The notes below the pieces were generated by a model that had not been told where the DNA came from, searched no databases, and saw nothing but the letters and a program-made list of their open reading frames with translations. Position numbers and translations under genes: made by a program. Shown in pieces: positions 27,225-35,496 of a stretch of DNA of 59,567 nt. Where the stretch lies: assembly GCA_014802105.1 (NCBI GenBank), contig JAAVCX010000034.1, positions 1-59,567 on the forward strand. Reading direction: 5' to 3'. Numbering within the stretch: the stretch's first letter is position 1; every line of letters begins with the position of its first letter. The DNA is from Bacteroides sp. GTDB taxonomy: Bacteria > Bacteroidota > Bacteroidia > Bacteroidales > Muribaculaceae.

Positions 27225-27507
27225 CATCAAAGCAATCCATTTCGACATCAACGAGAAACTCACTGCCTTCATCAACAAGAAGGCCGAACGCATAGCCCAC
27301 CGTTTCCCGGCCATCAGCAGCGTCGACGTGTCCCTCAAAGTCATCAAGCCCGAGACGTCGCTCAATAAGGAAGCTATCGTCCGCGTCACCGTTCCCCAGA
27401 TCGAGGACTCAGTGGCAACCAAGATAGCCGACAGTTTTGAGGAAGCCATCGACGTGTGTCTCGATGCAATAGAGAAACAGCTCGAAAAAGCCAAGAATAA
27501 AAAATAA
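27214..27507 (+). CDS. hpf: Ribosome hibernation-promoting factor, short form
   Basis: 97 residues, of the HPF/RaiA family that stops idle ribosomes. The start at MDINIKAIHFDINEKL is chosen because AAAGGAGG precedes it at a proper distance (about 27201-27208), an unusually good Shine-Dalgarno for Bacteroidota. It overlaps the end of the recombinase gene. Being the short form, it lacks the C-terminal dimerisation domain of long HPF. A terminator hairpin follows. Confidence 0.93.
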   Translation: MDINIKAIHFDINEKLTAFINKKAERIAHRFPAISSVDVSLKVIKPETSLNKEAIVRVTVPQIEDSVATKIADSFEEAIDVCLDAIEKQLEKAKNKK

Positions 27508-27530
27508 ACTCCCCGTCTGAATAAAAGATT

Positions 27531-27570
27531 AATCCCATCTTGCTCATGGAGCAGGATGGGATTTTAGTTT
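27531..27570. terminator. Bidirectional terminator after hpf
   Basis: Arms AATCCCATCTTGCTC (27531-27545) and GAGCAGGATGGGATT (27549-27563) pair with one G-U, and a T-rich tail TTAGTTT follows. It lies between the convergent hpf and GH95 genes. Next to it (27582-27602) an 8-nt unit TTGACATC is repeated about 2.6 times. Confidence 0.85.
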
Positions 27571-27640
27571 ATATCGTCATTTTGACATCTTGACATCTTG
27601 ACAAGAAGTCAAATTATCGTCTCGACTTCTACCGCTTCAT

Positions 27641-30073
27641 TCAGAGTGTAAACGGTCGGGATGGATCGAGCTGATATGAGAGAGAGTTGACATTGAGGGT
27701 CGAAGGGGCTGCCGAGGGGAGCGGAGTAATGGTTGCCGAGGTCACCTTTCCGTCGCGCCAGGTCATATCGACAATATATCCGCCTCGCGCTCTCAGACCG
27801 CTGACCCGGCCGTCTTTCCACTCTTCGGGTAGAGCCGGCAGCAGAGTGACTGACCCGGGGGTCGACTGAATCAACATCTCGGCCACTCCCGAAGTGCCAC
27901 CGAAATTGCCGTCGATCTGGAAGGGGGAATGAGCATCCATGAGGTTGGGATAGGTGCCTCCTCCGCGACGGGCATCGTCTCCCTTATAGTTGTCGGGCGA
28001 CACATATTTGAGCAGACGCCGATACATCGCGTAAGCTTTGGGGGCATCGGCCAGTCGAGCCAGCAGATTGACTCTCCATCCTGTCGACCAGCCGGTGGTA
28101 TTGTCGCCCTTGATCTCGAGAGTGCGGGCAGCGGCCCGGGCCAGCTCGGGAGTCGAGTCGACGCTCAGATGACGGCCCGGGAAGAGACCGTAGAGATGGC
28201 TCTGATGGCGGTGGGTAGGATCGGCATCGGCCCAATCATGATACCACTCCTGAAGATTTCCGTCAGCCCCTACCTTATAGGGATGGAGACGCGGCATCAC
28301 GCGATCGACCTCATCGATAAACAGGGGGTCGACTCCAAGAGTCTCAGCAGCATCGCGTGCATCAAGAAGACACTGAGAGAGCATGGCCAGATCGGCGGTG
28401 CCTCCATAGAGCGTGGCACCTTTATAGCCATCGGGAGTGACAAACACGTTCTCGGGTGAAGTAGACGGAGAGGTGATCAGCTCGCCGTCATGCTCAGTGA
28501 GCCATCCGAGACAAAACTCAGCGGCACCTTTAAGCACCGGATAGTATTCCTCAAGCCACTTTTTATCGCGGGTAAAGAGATAATGCTCCCAGATGTGGGA
28601 GGCCAACCAAGCACTGCCCATGTACCAGTTGGCCCACTTCGGGTCGCCGGTATTGGCCCCCACGGGGTCGGTCTTGGCCCAGATGTCGGAGTTATGGCCC
28701 AAAGCCCATCCTCGGTTTACTCCGAGAAAATCGCGCGCGGTCTGCTCGCCGTTGACTGCCAGATTGGCTATCCAGGGTATCAGCGAAGTAGCGTGAAGAT
28801 CTCCGAGACCTGTCACCTCGGCAGGCCAGTAGTTTTCCTCTACATTTATATTGGTAGTGTAATTGCTGCTCCACGGGGGCAGGAGTTTCTCGTTCCAAAG
28901 TCCCTGCAGATTGGCCGGGACGGCCTGAGTGCGTCCACACGAGATGAGCAGATAGCGTCCATAGTTGAAATACAGCTCCTCGAGATCGGGATTTGACTCG
29001 CCCAGATCTGTGAAACGACGCAACTGCACATCGGTGGGCAACGAAGCTACCGAGTCGGGCGTAGATCCAAGATCGAGAGTCACCCGGCCGAAAAGCTCTT
29101 CATAGTCACTGAGCTGATCCTCCCTGATGGCTTTATATCCCTTTCTCACTGCATCGGCCACTCGGCGCTCGGCTATCGACTCACACGGTTTGCCATTTTT
29201 GGCAGGGTCGTTGCGGAAGCCGTTGAAACTGGTCGCATTGGTGAGATAGATGGTGAGATCGCGACACCCTTTCACCTCAAGAGTGCCGTCTTTCAGAGCC
29301 TTGACTTTACCTTTACCCTCGGGGACAGCCTTGAGCATTGTAGCGAACCGTGTGCCACGCTCAGGATCATAAGAGAGTTTCTCCTCAAATTTGGTGTAGC
29401 TCGGCTGGGAGCGATAACCGGTGTAGCCCGTAGAGAGTATCTCGGCTTTGCGGGCCTCAGTCCGGTGGGGCTGTTCAGACGTGAGTTCCAGACGGGCACT
29501 CCAGGGTTGATCGGAAGTAATGCGTATGATGATCACAGAGTCTGGAGCCGAAGCATAGCAGGTGGTGGTGCGCAAGCCTCCCGAGGGGAGGGTCACAGAG
29601 TTCCAGACGGTAGCGGTTGACAGGTCGAGACCGCGCGAACCAAACGAAGCTGTCTCGTCGGCCAACGGCTGACCCTTGCCGTCGAGATAAGTGATCAGAA
29701 GCGACCCCAAGGGCTGATAGGAGTCGGAATACTCCCCCTGCACCTTACGCTGCAACTTATTAGCCGTCTTATAGTCCTCGTGTTCCAGGGCCTCCCGTAT
29801 GAGCGGAATCGTTTTATAGGCATCGGGGCGATCGGTATGCTTCACCGGCTCGCCTGTCCAGAGCGTGATGTCGTTGAGCGAAAATCGCTCGCTGCCGATA
29901 CCTCCGTAGGCGAGAGCACCCAGAGTGCCATTGCCGATGGGCATGGCTTCTTCAAAAAAGGTAGCCGGGCGATCGTAGGTAAGCGTCAGCGACGGCCCCG
30001 ACTGAGCGTCAGCCGACCCGACAGTAAAGACAGCAACGAGTGCAAGCCCGACAAAATTTGGCAAAATCCTCAT
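27641..30073 (-). CDS. GH95 glycoside hydrolase (alpha-L-fucosidase/galactosidase type)
   Basis: About 810 residues from the ATG at 30073; a start five codons earlier (30088) is also possible. The signal peptide ends near ADAQ. The order of domains is that of GH95: N-terminal beta-sandwich ([18 protein letters not shown]), (alpha/alpha)6 barrel with the conserved NYWPAE motif near residue 420, and a C-terminal sandwich. Members remove alpha-1,2-linked L-fucose or L-galactose from host mucin or plant xyloglucan. The FucP-like permease in this window could take up the fucose. No SusC/D pair is adjacent. Confidence 0.9.
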   Translation of the reverse strand: MRILPNFVGLALVAVFTVGSADAQSGPSLTLTYDRPATFFEEAMPIGNGTLGALAYGGIGSERFSLNDITLWTGEPVKHTDRPDAYKTIPLIREALEHEDYKTANKLQRKVQGEYSDSYQPLGSLLITYLDGKGQPLADETASFGSRGLDLSTATVWNSVTLPSGGLRTTTCYASAPDSVIIIRITSDQPWSARLELTSEQPHRTEARKAEILSTGYTGYRSQPSYTKFEEKLSYDPERGTRFATMLKAVPEGKGKVKALKDGTLEVKGCRDLTIYLTNATSFNGFRNDPAKNGKPCESIAERRVADAVRKGYKAIREDQLSDYEELFGRVTLDLGSTPDSVASLPTDVQLRRFTDLGESNPDLEELYFNYGRYLLISCGRTQAVPANLQGLWNEKLLPPWSSNYTTNINVEENYWPAEVTGLGDLHATSLIPWIANLAVNGEQTARDFLGVNRGWALGHNSDIWAKTDPVGANTGDPKWANWYMGSAWLASHIWEHYLFTRDKKWLEEYYPVLKGAAEFCLGWLTEHDGELITSPSTSPENVFVTPDGYKGATLYGGTADLAMLSQCLLDARDAAETLGVDPLFIDEVDRVMPRLHPYKVGADGNLQEWYHDWADADPTHRHQSHLYGLFPGRHLSVDSTPELARAAARTLEIKGDNTTGWSTGWRVNLLARLADAPKAYAMYRRLLKYVSPDNYKGDDARRGGGTYPNLMDAHSPFQIDGNFGGTSGVAEMLIQSTPGSVTLLPALPEEWKDGRVSGLRARGGYIVDMTWRDGKVTSATITPLPSAAPSTLNVNSLSYQLDPSRPFTL

Positions 30074-30178
30074 AAACCAAAGACTCAATACAGAGGTAAA
30101 AACAATAGAGCCAATTTAAATACTATTGATTAAAGACCGGCCAAAACCATTAGCTCTATGCTATATACCCTATACTAA

Positions 30179-31282
30179 TTATACATTAAACAGGAAGTGC
30201 ATGATGTCGCCATCCTGTGCCACGTAGTTCTTGCCCTCGATAGCCATCTTACCGGCCTCGCGTACAGCCTGCTCCGAACCCAGGGTGACAAAGTCGTCAT
30301 ACTTGATAACCTCAGCGCGGATAAAACCCTTCTCAAAATCAGTGTGGATCACTCCGGCACACTGCGGAGCCTTGCTGCCACGCATGAAAGTCCAGGCTCT
30401 AACCTCATCAGAACCTGCGGTAAAGAAGGTCTGAAGATTGAGCAGAGCGTATGCCGCACGTATCAATCGTGCCACGCCGCTCTCGGTCAGGCCAATCTCG
30501 GCCAGAAACTCCTGACGCTCCTCCCATGTGTCGAGCTCGGCTATCTCGCTCTCGGTCTGGGCGGCCACGATCAGCAACTGGGCATCCTCATCCTTGATAG
30601 CCTCGCGCACAGCCTCGACATACTTGTTGCCCTCGGCCGCCGAAGCATCGTCGACGTTGCAGACATACATCACCGGCTTGGAGGTGAGCAGGAAGAGATC
30701 ACGGGCAAACTTCTGCTCATCGGGAGTCTCGAGAGTCACGGTACGGGCGGGTTTACCCTGAGAGAGAGCATCGTAGAACTTTCTTAACACCTCATACTGC
30801 ATCTTAGCCACCTTATCGCCACCGGTCTGAGCCTGTTTCTGAGTCTTGGCCATGCGGCTCTCGACAGTCTCGAGATCCTTGAGCTGGAGCTCATAGTCGA
30901 TGATCTCCTTATCGCGCACGGGATCGACTGTGTTATGGACATGAGTGACATTCTCGTCATCAAAACAGCGGAGCACATGAAGGATAGCATCGGTTTCACG
31001 TATGTTGGCCAGGAACTTGTTGCCCAGTCCCTCGCCCTTGCTGGCACCCTGCACCAGACCGGCTATATCGACGATCTCGACGGTAGCCGGAACTACCGAC
31101 CGGGGGTTACACATCTCGACAAGCTTGTTGAGACGCTCGTCGGGCACGGTGATGACGCCCACATTGGGCTCGATAGTACAGAAAGGAAAGTTGGCGCTCT
31201 GAGCCTTGGCGTTGGAGAGACAGTTGAAAAGGGTCGACTTACCCACATTGGGGAGGCCGACTATGCCACATTGTAATGCCAT
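30179..31282 (-). CDS. ychF: Redox-regulated ATPase YchF
   Basis: 367 residues, an Obg-family nucleotidase. The P-loop [12 protein letters not shown], the [20 protein letters not shown] region and the C-terminal TGS domain ([15 protein letters not shown]) are all present. YchF prefers ATP and associates with ribosomes. It stands alone between GH95 and an unknown gene and has its own strong promoter at 31332-31363. Confidence 0.97.
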   Translation of the reverse strand: MALQCGIVGLPNVGKSTLFNCLSNAKAQSANFPFCTIEPNVGVITVPDERLNKLVEMCNPRSVVPATVEIVDIAGLVQGASKGEGLGNKFLANIRETDAILHVLRCFDDENVTHVHNTVDPVRDKEIIDYELQLKDLETVESRMAKTQKQAQTGGDKVAKMQYEVLRKFYDALSQGKPARTVTLETPDEQKFARDLFLLTSKPVMYVCNVDDASAAEGNKYVEAVREAIKDEDAQLLIVAAQTESEIAELDTWEERQEFLAEIGLTESGVARLIRAAYALLNLQTFFTAGSDEVRAWTFMRGSKAPQCAGVIHTDFEKGFIRAEVIKYDDFVTLGSEQAVREAGKMAIEGKNYVAQDGDIMHFLFNV

Positions 31283-31331
31283 GTATTGTAGTTACTTGAA
31301 GTTGCTGTGAATATATATTAAATCGGTGATG

Positions 31332-31363
31332 CAAAGTTACGCAAAATCGCCGTGACCTGCAAA
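31332..31363 (-). promoter_or_regulatory. Promoter of ychF
   Basis: On the minus strand TTTG (31360-31363), exactly 20 nt, then TAACTTTG (31332-31339). This is a full match to the Bacteroidota promoter consensus, with a leader of about 45 nt. Confidence 0.85.
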
Positions 31364-31396
31364 CACGCCGACCCTCGGTCTCGGGCCTTTTCCTCA

Positions 31397-31418
31397 CTGA
31401 CAGCGCGAGCGCTGTCAG
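31397..31418 (-). terminator. Palindrome overlapping a stop codon
   Basis: CTGACAGCGC GA GCGCTGTCAG is a perfect 10-bp inverted repeat with a 2-nt spacer. Its right arm contains the stop codon of the unknown gene 31415-31921. It probably terminates that transcript, although only a short T-containing stretch follows. Confidence 0.6.
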
Positions 31419-31921
31419 AGCAGCGAGACATTGACGGGATGAAGAAGGAAGAGAATGAGACGCGCCGCAGCCTCGGGAGTGGCCTCGGCCGGAAGTGAGA
31501 CGCAGCGTGACAGAGAGCCGTCGGCCCGCTCTATCAACACCGACCGGGAGTTGACCGTAACGATGAAATCAAGATGCTTCCATGTGTCCCGGACATCCCC
31601 GACAAACCTTTCACGGGTCGGGACAGCACTCTGAGGGTAATAACGGGAACCCGTCCTCTGGGCCAGGAGCGAGGCGACATTGCCCTCGGGCGGCTGACAC
31701 GTAAATGCGACCTTGGCCCCGACGCTCCTCAGGGCCGCTACCGTCTCACTCAACCCGGCGGTAAAAGTCGGGGCTATGATAGCGACAGCCATCTCGGGAT
31801 AGACAAGCGAGAACGTATCGGGACGCTGAGGACGGCGCATAGCCGGAGTGGAGCGCGATTGACGCGAGAGACGTCCCGAGCGATAGGCCTCCATGCGGTT
31901 TTCAAGGAAATTATCTGCCAT
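31415..31921 (-). CDS. Conserved protein of unknown function
   Basis: 168 residues; I do not recognise a named family. The N-terminus MADNFLENRMEAYRSGR resembles a common Bacteroidales opening found on small proteins annotated as unknown or dehydrogenase-like. The middle has a hydrophobic strand-loop-helix (MAVAIIAPTFTAGLSETVAA) like half of a Rossmann fold, but no glycine-rich nucleotide loop. There is no signal peptide or membrane helix. It has its own -7 box, back to back with the GH43 promoter, and ends in a palindrome. Confidence 0.7.
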   Translation of the reverse strand: MADNFLENRMEAYRSGRLSRQSRSTPAMRRPQRPDTFSLVYPEMAVAIIAPTFTAGLSETVAALRSVGAKVAFTCQPPEGNVASLLAQRTGSRYYPQSAVPTRERFVGDVRDTWKHLDFIVTVNSRSVLIERADGSLSRCVSLPAEATPEAAARLILFLLHPVNVSLL

Positions 31922-31938
31922 GGTTTTCTAATTTACAT

Positions 31939-31976
31939 CAAAGATAAGCATTATACATGTTTTTTTCATACTTTTG
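31939..31976. promoter_or_regulatory. Divergent -7 boxes between the unknown gene and GH43
   Basis: TATCTTTG on the minus strand (31939-31946) serves the unknown gene, and TACTTTTG on the plus strand (31969-31976) serves GH43. Both match TAnnTTTG; their -33 regions are weak. The two start regions lie within 40 nt of each other, so binding at one may affect the other. Confidence 0.7.
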
Positions 31977-32001
31977 TAGAGCTGATTTAAATCAACCTAC
32001 C

Positions 32002-33588
32002 ATGAAAAAAACTTTAATTACCCTGATGCTCACGAGCCTGCTCTCATCGGCGGCGTCAGCTCAGTGGGTGCCCGACCTGGGGGACGGCACTTATAAAAAT
32101 CCTGTGCTCCATGCCGATTATGCCGATGCCGATGTGACACGCGTGGGCGACGACTACTGGATGGTGGCCTCGAGCTTCACTCATTTTCCAGGCATCCCCG
32201 TGCTCCATTCCAAGGACATGGTCAACTGGGAGATAGTAAATCATATCTACCAGCGTTTACCCCTGGGCAAATATGACCGCCCAGTCCACGGCGAAGGCTC
32301 CTGGGCTCCGGCCATACGCTATCATGACGGAATGTACTATGTATATTTCTGCACTCCCTGGGACGGACTCTTTGTGGCCCGGGCCACCGATCCCCGCGGA
32401 GAGTGGGAACTGACTCAGATGCTGAGCGTCGACAAGTGGGAAGATCCTTGCCCACTCTGGGATGATGACGGCCAGGCCTATCTCGTCCACAGCATCCACC
32501 GCGGCGGCCCGGCCATAGTCCACCGCATGAGCCCCGACGGACTGAGATTGCTCGACGAGGGCACGGTGGTGTATCACGACGCCAAGGCCAACCCTGTGCT
32601 CGAAGGTATGAAGTTTGAGAAACACAACGGCTGGTACTACATCTTCGCCCCTGCCGGCGGAGTGTCTAAAGGCTGGCAGACCGTTTTGCGCTCGCGCGAC
32701 ATCTATGGCCCCTACGAGGCCCGACGCGTGCTCCAGGCCGGCGATAACGGCATCAACGGCCCTCATCAGGGCGCTCTGCTGTCGACTCCCGACGGCAACG
32801 AGTGGTGGTTCATGCACTTCCAGTCAAAGGGTGTTCACGGCCGTGTGATACATCTTCAGCCGGCCCGCTGGACCGAGGATGACTGGATCGTGATCGGCGA
32901 GGATCCCGATGGCGACGGCATAGGCACCCCTCTCACCGGCGGAGTGAAGCCTTCGATAGCCGGAGGCCCCTTTGAAATTAAGATCCCGGCTACCAGCGAC
33001 GAGTTTGACTCTGACAAGAAGGGACTCCAATGGCAATGGATGGCCCACGAACGCCCCGAATGGTATAGTCTCACCGAGCGTCCCGGCTGGATGAGACTCT
33101 ATGTCGAGCAATGTCCGTCAGAAAAGGGCAACCTCTACTATGCCGGCAATCTGTATCTTCAGAAATTTCCTGCCCCCGAGTTTACTGTGACCACTGTTGT
33201 CGAGCCCTCGTTTGAAGCGGTCGGCGAGCGTGCCGGTCTGCTGACAATGGGCGATGAGTACAGCTATATAGCCGTGGTGGCCGGCGAGAATGGCAAACAG
33301 CGTGTAGCGGTAGTCACCGGCAAGAACGACAAGCTGGCAGTCACCCCGCGCGAGCGTGCTTCGGCCGAGACCGATGCGTCAAAAGTGTGGCTCAGATGTG
33401 AGTATCTACCCGACGATCTGTGTCGCTACTCCTACAGCACCGACGGCGAGACATTCACTCCGCTGGGCAAACCGTGTCACGTAGCCCAGGGCACTTGGGT
33501 AGGAGCCAAGACCGGCATCTTCGCCTCATCGCCCAACGTAGTGCCCTCTCACGGATATGCCGACTTTGACCGATTCATAGTAGAGTAG
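32002..33588 (+). CDS. GH43 glycosidase with C-terminal beta-sandwich
   Basis: 528 residues. The start at MKKTLITLMLTSLLS gives a clean signal peptide ending ASAQ. The five-bladed propeller (about 25-330) shows the catalytic base Asp in YADADVTRVGDDYWM and the blade motifs SWAPAIRYHDGMYYVYF and DPCPLWDDDGQAYLV; EGMKFEKHNGWYYIF holds the general-acid Glu. Residues about 340-528 form the concanavalin-like sandwich common on xylosidase/arabinofuranosidase-type GH43. The enzyme is exported; exact linkage specificity is not readable. Confidence 0.9.
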   Translation: MKKTLITLMLTSLLSSAASAQWVPDLGDGTYKNPVLHADYADADVTRVGDDYWMVASSFTHFPGIPVLHSKDMVNWEIVNHIYQRLPLGKYDRPVHGEGSWAPAIRYHDGMYYVYFCTPWDGLFVARATDPRGEWELTQMLSVDKWEDPCPLWDDDGQAYLVHSIHRGGPAIVHRMSPDGLRLLDEGTVVYHDAKANPVLEGMKFEKHNGWYYIFAPAGGVSKGWQTVLRSRDIYGPYEARRVLQAGDNGINGPHQGALLSTPDGNEWWFMHFQSKGVHGRVIHLQPARWTEDDWIVIGEDPDGDGIGTPLTGGVKPSIAGGPFEIKIPATSDEFDSDKKGLQWQWMAHERPEWYSLTERPGWMRLYVEQCPSEKGNLYYAGNLYLQKFPAPEFTVTTVVEPSFEAVGERAGLLTMGDEYSYIAVVAGENGKQRVAVVTGKNDKLAVTPRERASAETDASKVWLRCEYLPDDLCRYSYSTDGETFTPLGKPCHVAQGTWVGAKTGIFASSPNVVPSHGYADFDRFIVE

Positions 33589-33595
33589 AAAAAAA

Positions 33596-33841
33596 TCACG
33601 CAGAGGTTGTTTTTATCTCGCGCAAAGTAGGCTGAAGAATAAATCTCACGCAGAGGCGCAGAGGGCGCAGAGAGATTTTTCAGCTACCTAAAAATAGCTC
33701 GCGCAAAGAACGCAAAGATTTTATATTTGATTCGGGCTTGGATTGCCTTCCTTCAATATTAAAATCTTTGCGTTCTTTGCGCGAGTCAGTTATTGCGGCA
33801 GATTAAAACTCTCCGCACTCTCTACGCCTCTGCGTGAGATT
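33596..33841. repeat. Nested inverted repeats between GH43 and the choloylglycine-hydrolase gene
   Basis: An outer pair (33642-33663 with 33820-33841, 22 nt, one wobble position) encloses an inner perfect 26-bp pair (33698-33723 with 33760-33785). The inner core CAAAGAACGCAAAG also occurs at 10101-10114. A partial earlier copy of both motifs (TCACGCAGAGG, CTCGCGCAAAG) lies at 33596-33628. The region sits between convergent genes and could act as a bidirectional terminator. There is no coding potential. Confidence 0.85.
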
Positions 33842-33858
33842 ATTTCTTGTGAGATGGA

Positions 33859-34896
33859 TCAGTACATGGGGGTGAAGGGAGAGGTCTTGAAGAGGTGGTC
33901 GTTGACCTCGCCTACATACTTCTGACTCTTGGACACATCGAGCTTCATGACCGAAGCACCGGGCCTGAGATCACACTTACCGAGATCGATGTAGAAGAGA
34001 CCGGGATTGGTGACAACGTCGAAGTAGTAACGCAGATCGCGGATGTTGGAGAACGAACGCCACTGAGTGGAGGAGACGTTGGCATCGCCTACGGTATATG
34101 TGTAGGGGACGGAGACATTGTAGAGGATCGACCGGATGATAGAGACTCCGAGATCGGGATCGCCGGTCTTCTCGACATGCTTGTCAAAGAAAGTGCCGCG
34201 CACGAAACGATCGGGAGAGCTCACCGTGCCGGGGAGTGTGTGTATACCGCCCTTGGCTTCCCAATAGTCATTGATGGCATTGATCTGTGGGAAAGTAGGA
34301 TCGTTGGTCATAGCCGGAAGATCCTGACCCTGATAGATATTTATATTACCGTTTTCAAACTCTATGACCGCACATCGTCCCTGGGCATCGGTGATACCCC
34401 AGTGGAGGGCTGAAACAGTGCCTCCGTCAAAGGTGGCGCCGGAGATATTGAAATTGTGGGCGCCGATCATGGCCACAGCCTCGGGAGTGTCGGCACAAAG
34501 GTCAAGGATCCAGGCCGGGAACATGGCGAGCGACATAGGCGAGCGGCCGCGGGTCGACTCGTTGTCATAGACAGTGCCCTTGCAGAACAGGCCGTTGACG
34601 ACAAGGCCCTTTTCATTCATACCCTCGGTGACACCGCCGTCATAACCGACAGCATAGACGGCACCATATTTTGAGGTCCATTTCACGGCTCCGGGCAGAG
34701 AGTGGCCCTGTTTCTCCATGCCTCGCGGATAGACATAGAGGTTGGTAGGTATAGGATTTTTCCAGTCGAGAGAACGGCCGACGATACGCAGGGAATCATT
34801 GCCGACATAGAGGATACGCGAACAGGCTTCGGAACGCAGAGCGCTGCCACCCATGATCATAGCGGCGGCGAGGGGGAGCAGAGAGTGGAGTTTCAT
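33859..34896 (-). CDS. Choloylglycine hydrolase family protein (bile-salt-hydrolase type)
   Basis: 345 residues. A signal peptide ends directly before Cys25 (SEACSRILY); cleavage would expose the N-terminal cysteine nucleophile required by this Ntn-hydrolase family. Arg41 and Asp44 sit exactly 16 and 19 residues later, matching Arg18 and Asp21 relative to Cys2 of characterised bile salt hydrolases. MTNDPTF and SPDRFVRG correspond to the conserved Asn and Arg further on. It would act in the periplasm or at the surface, deconjugating bile salts or other N-acyl amides. Penicillin V acylase activity is an alternative. Confidence 0.88.
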   Translation of the reverse strand: MKLHSLLPLAAAMIMGGSALRSEACSRILYVGNDSLRIVGRSLDWKNPIPTNLYVYPRGMEKQGHSLPGAVKWTSKYGAVYAVGYDGGVTEGMNEKGLVVNGLFCKGTVYDNESTRGRSPMSLAMFPAWILDLCADTPEAVAMIGAHNFNISGATFDGGTVSALHWGITDAQGRCAVIEFENGNINIYQGQDLPAMTNDPTFPQINAINDYWEAKGGIHTLPGTVSSPDRFVRGTFFDKHVEKTGDPDLGVSIIRSILYNVSVPYTYTVGDANVSSTQWRSFSNIRDLRYYFDVVTNPGLFYIDLGKCDLRPGASVMKLDVSKSQKYVGEVNDHLFKTSPFTPMY

Positions 34897-35096
34897 AATT
34901 GTAAACGTGATTAATATTTACAGTTAAAACAACCCGGCTATAAATATAGTTCATGGAGTCGGGATCATGAATAGGAGTAAGAGGTTGTGTACAAAAAAAT
35001 ATAGAATAGGCCGATCGGTTCACGACCAACTACAGCCAAGATAAGCATGTAAATTTTAATTATATTTATTAAAAAAGATTAACGTTGCAATTTTTA

Positions 35097-35127
35097 TTGT
35101 GACATTCACATTTTTAGAGTAAATTTG
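35097..35127 (+). promoter_or_regulatory. Consensus promoter with no gene behind it
   Basis: ATTG (-33, TTG at 35097-35099), exactly 20 nt, then TAAATTTG (35120-35127). This is among the best promoters in the window, yet the plus strand downstream holds only a 14-codon frame (35132-35176) and no annotated gene. Confidence 0.75.
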
Positions 35128-35131
35128 CAAC

Positions 35132-35359
35132 ATGGAAAGAAACGCACCATTGTTGCAATCACACCTTGTAATGTAAAAAAGATTTGTTTGTATTACAATG
35201 TCTCTTAACTCTCTCTCACGAAAAGTTAATCAGGACTAAGGCAAAGGCAACCTCACAGCCCTGCGTCGCGATGACGGGGGGATGACAGTGCGAAAAATGG
35301 TGTTGTGTAAGTATGATATAATCTCTATATTATTTGGGTAAAGCCCTCAACGGGCTTTT
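35132..35359 (+). ncRNA. Candidate small RNA
   Basis: Bounded by the promoter at 35097-35127 and a hairpin with arms AAAGCCC and GGGCTTT followed by T (35340-35359), the predicted transcript is about 225 nt. A hairpin TTGTAAT/ATTACAA lies near its 5' end, and a GC-rich segment near 35255-35285. A 14-residue frame begins MERNAPLLQS at 35132; a leader peptide is possible, but no downstream gene is on this strand. I do not recognise an RNA family. It fills most of the 600-nt gap 34897-35496; the left part holds the upstream region of the choloylglycine-hydrolase gene with no clear promoter box. Confidence 0.4.
35340..35359 (+). terminator. Hairpin ending the candidate small RNA
   Basis: AAAGCCC TCAAC GGGCTTTT: a 7-bp stem with a 5-nt loop and a short T-run. 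Confidence 0.65.
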
Positions 35360-35433
35360 CGAATCGCCTTTTGGCTTAGTCCGGTGTCCCTTGATGAAAG
35401 GTGCAACGGATTTTTTTTATCCCCTTATAAATC

Positions 35434-35467
35434 AAAAAGGCTTGTCACATCTGCGACAAACCTTTTT
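35434..35467 (-). terminator. Terminator of the GH28-sulfatase operon
   Basis: Arms AAAAAGGCTTGTC (35434-35446) and GACAAACCTTTTT (35455-35467) pair with one mismatch. On the minus strand the hairpin ends in a T-run 30 nt after the last GH28 stop codon. Confidence 0.8.
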
Positions 35468-35496
35468 GGGGAAATATAATCTTCTATTTGATTACT

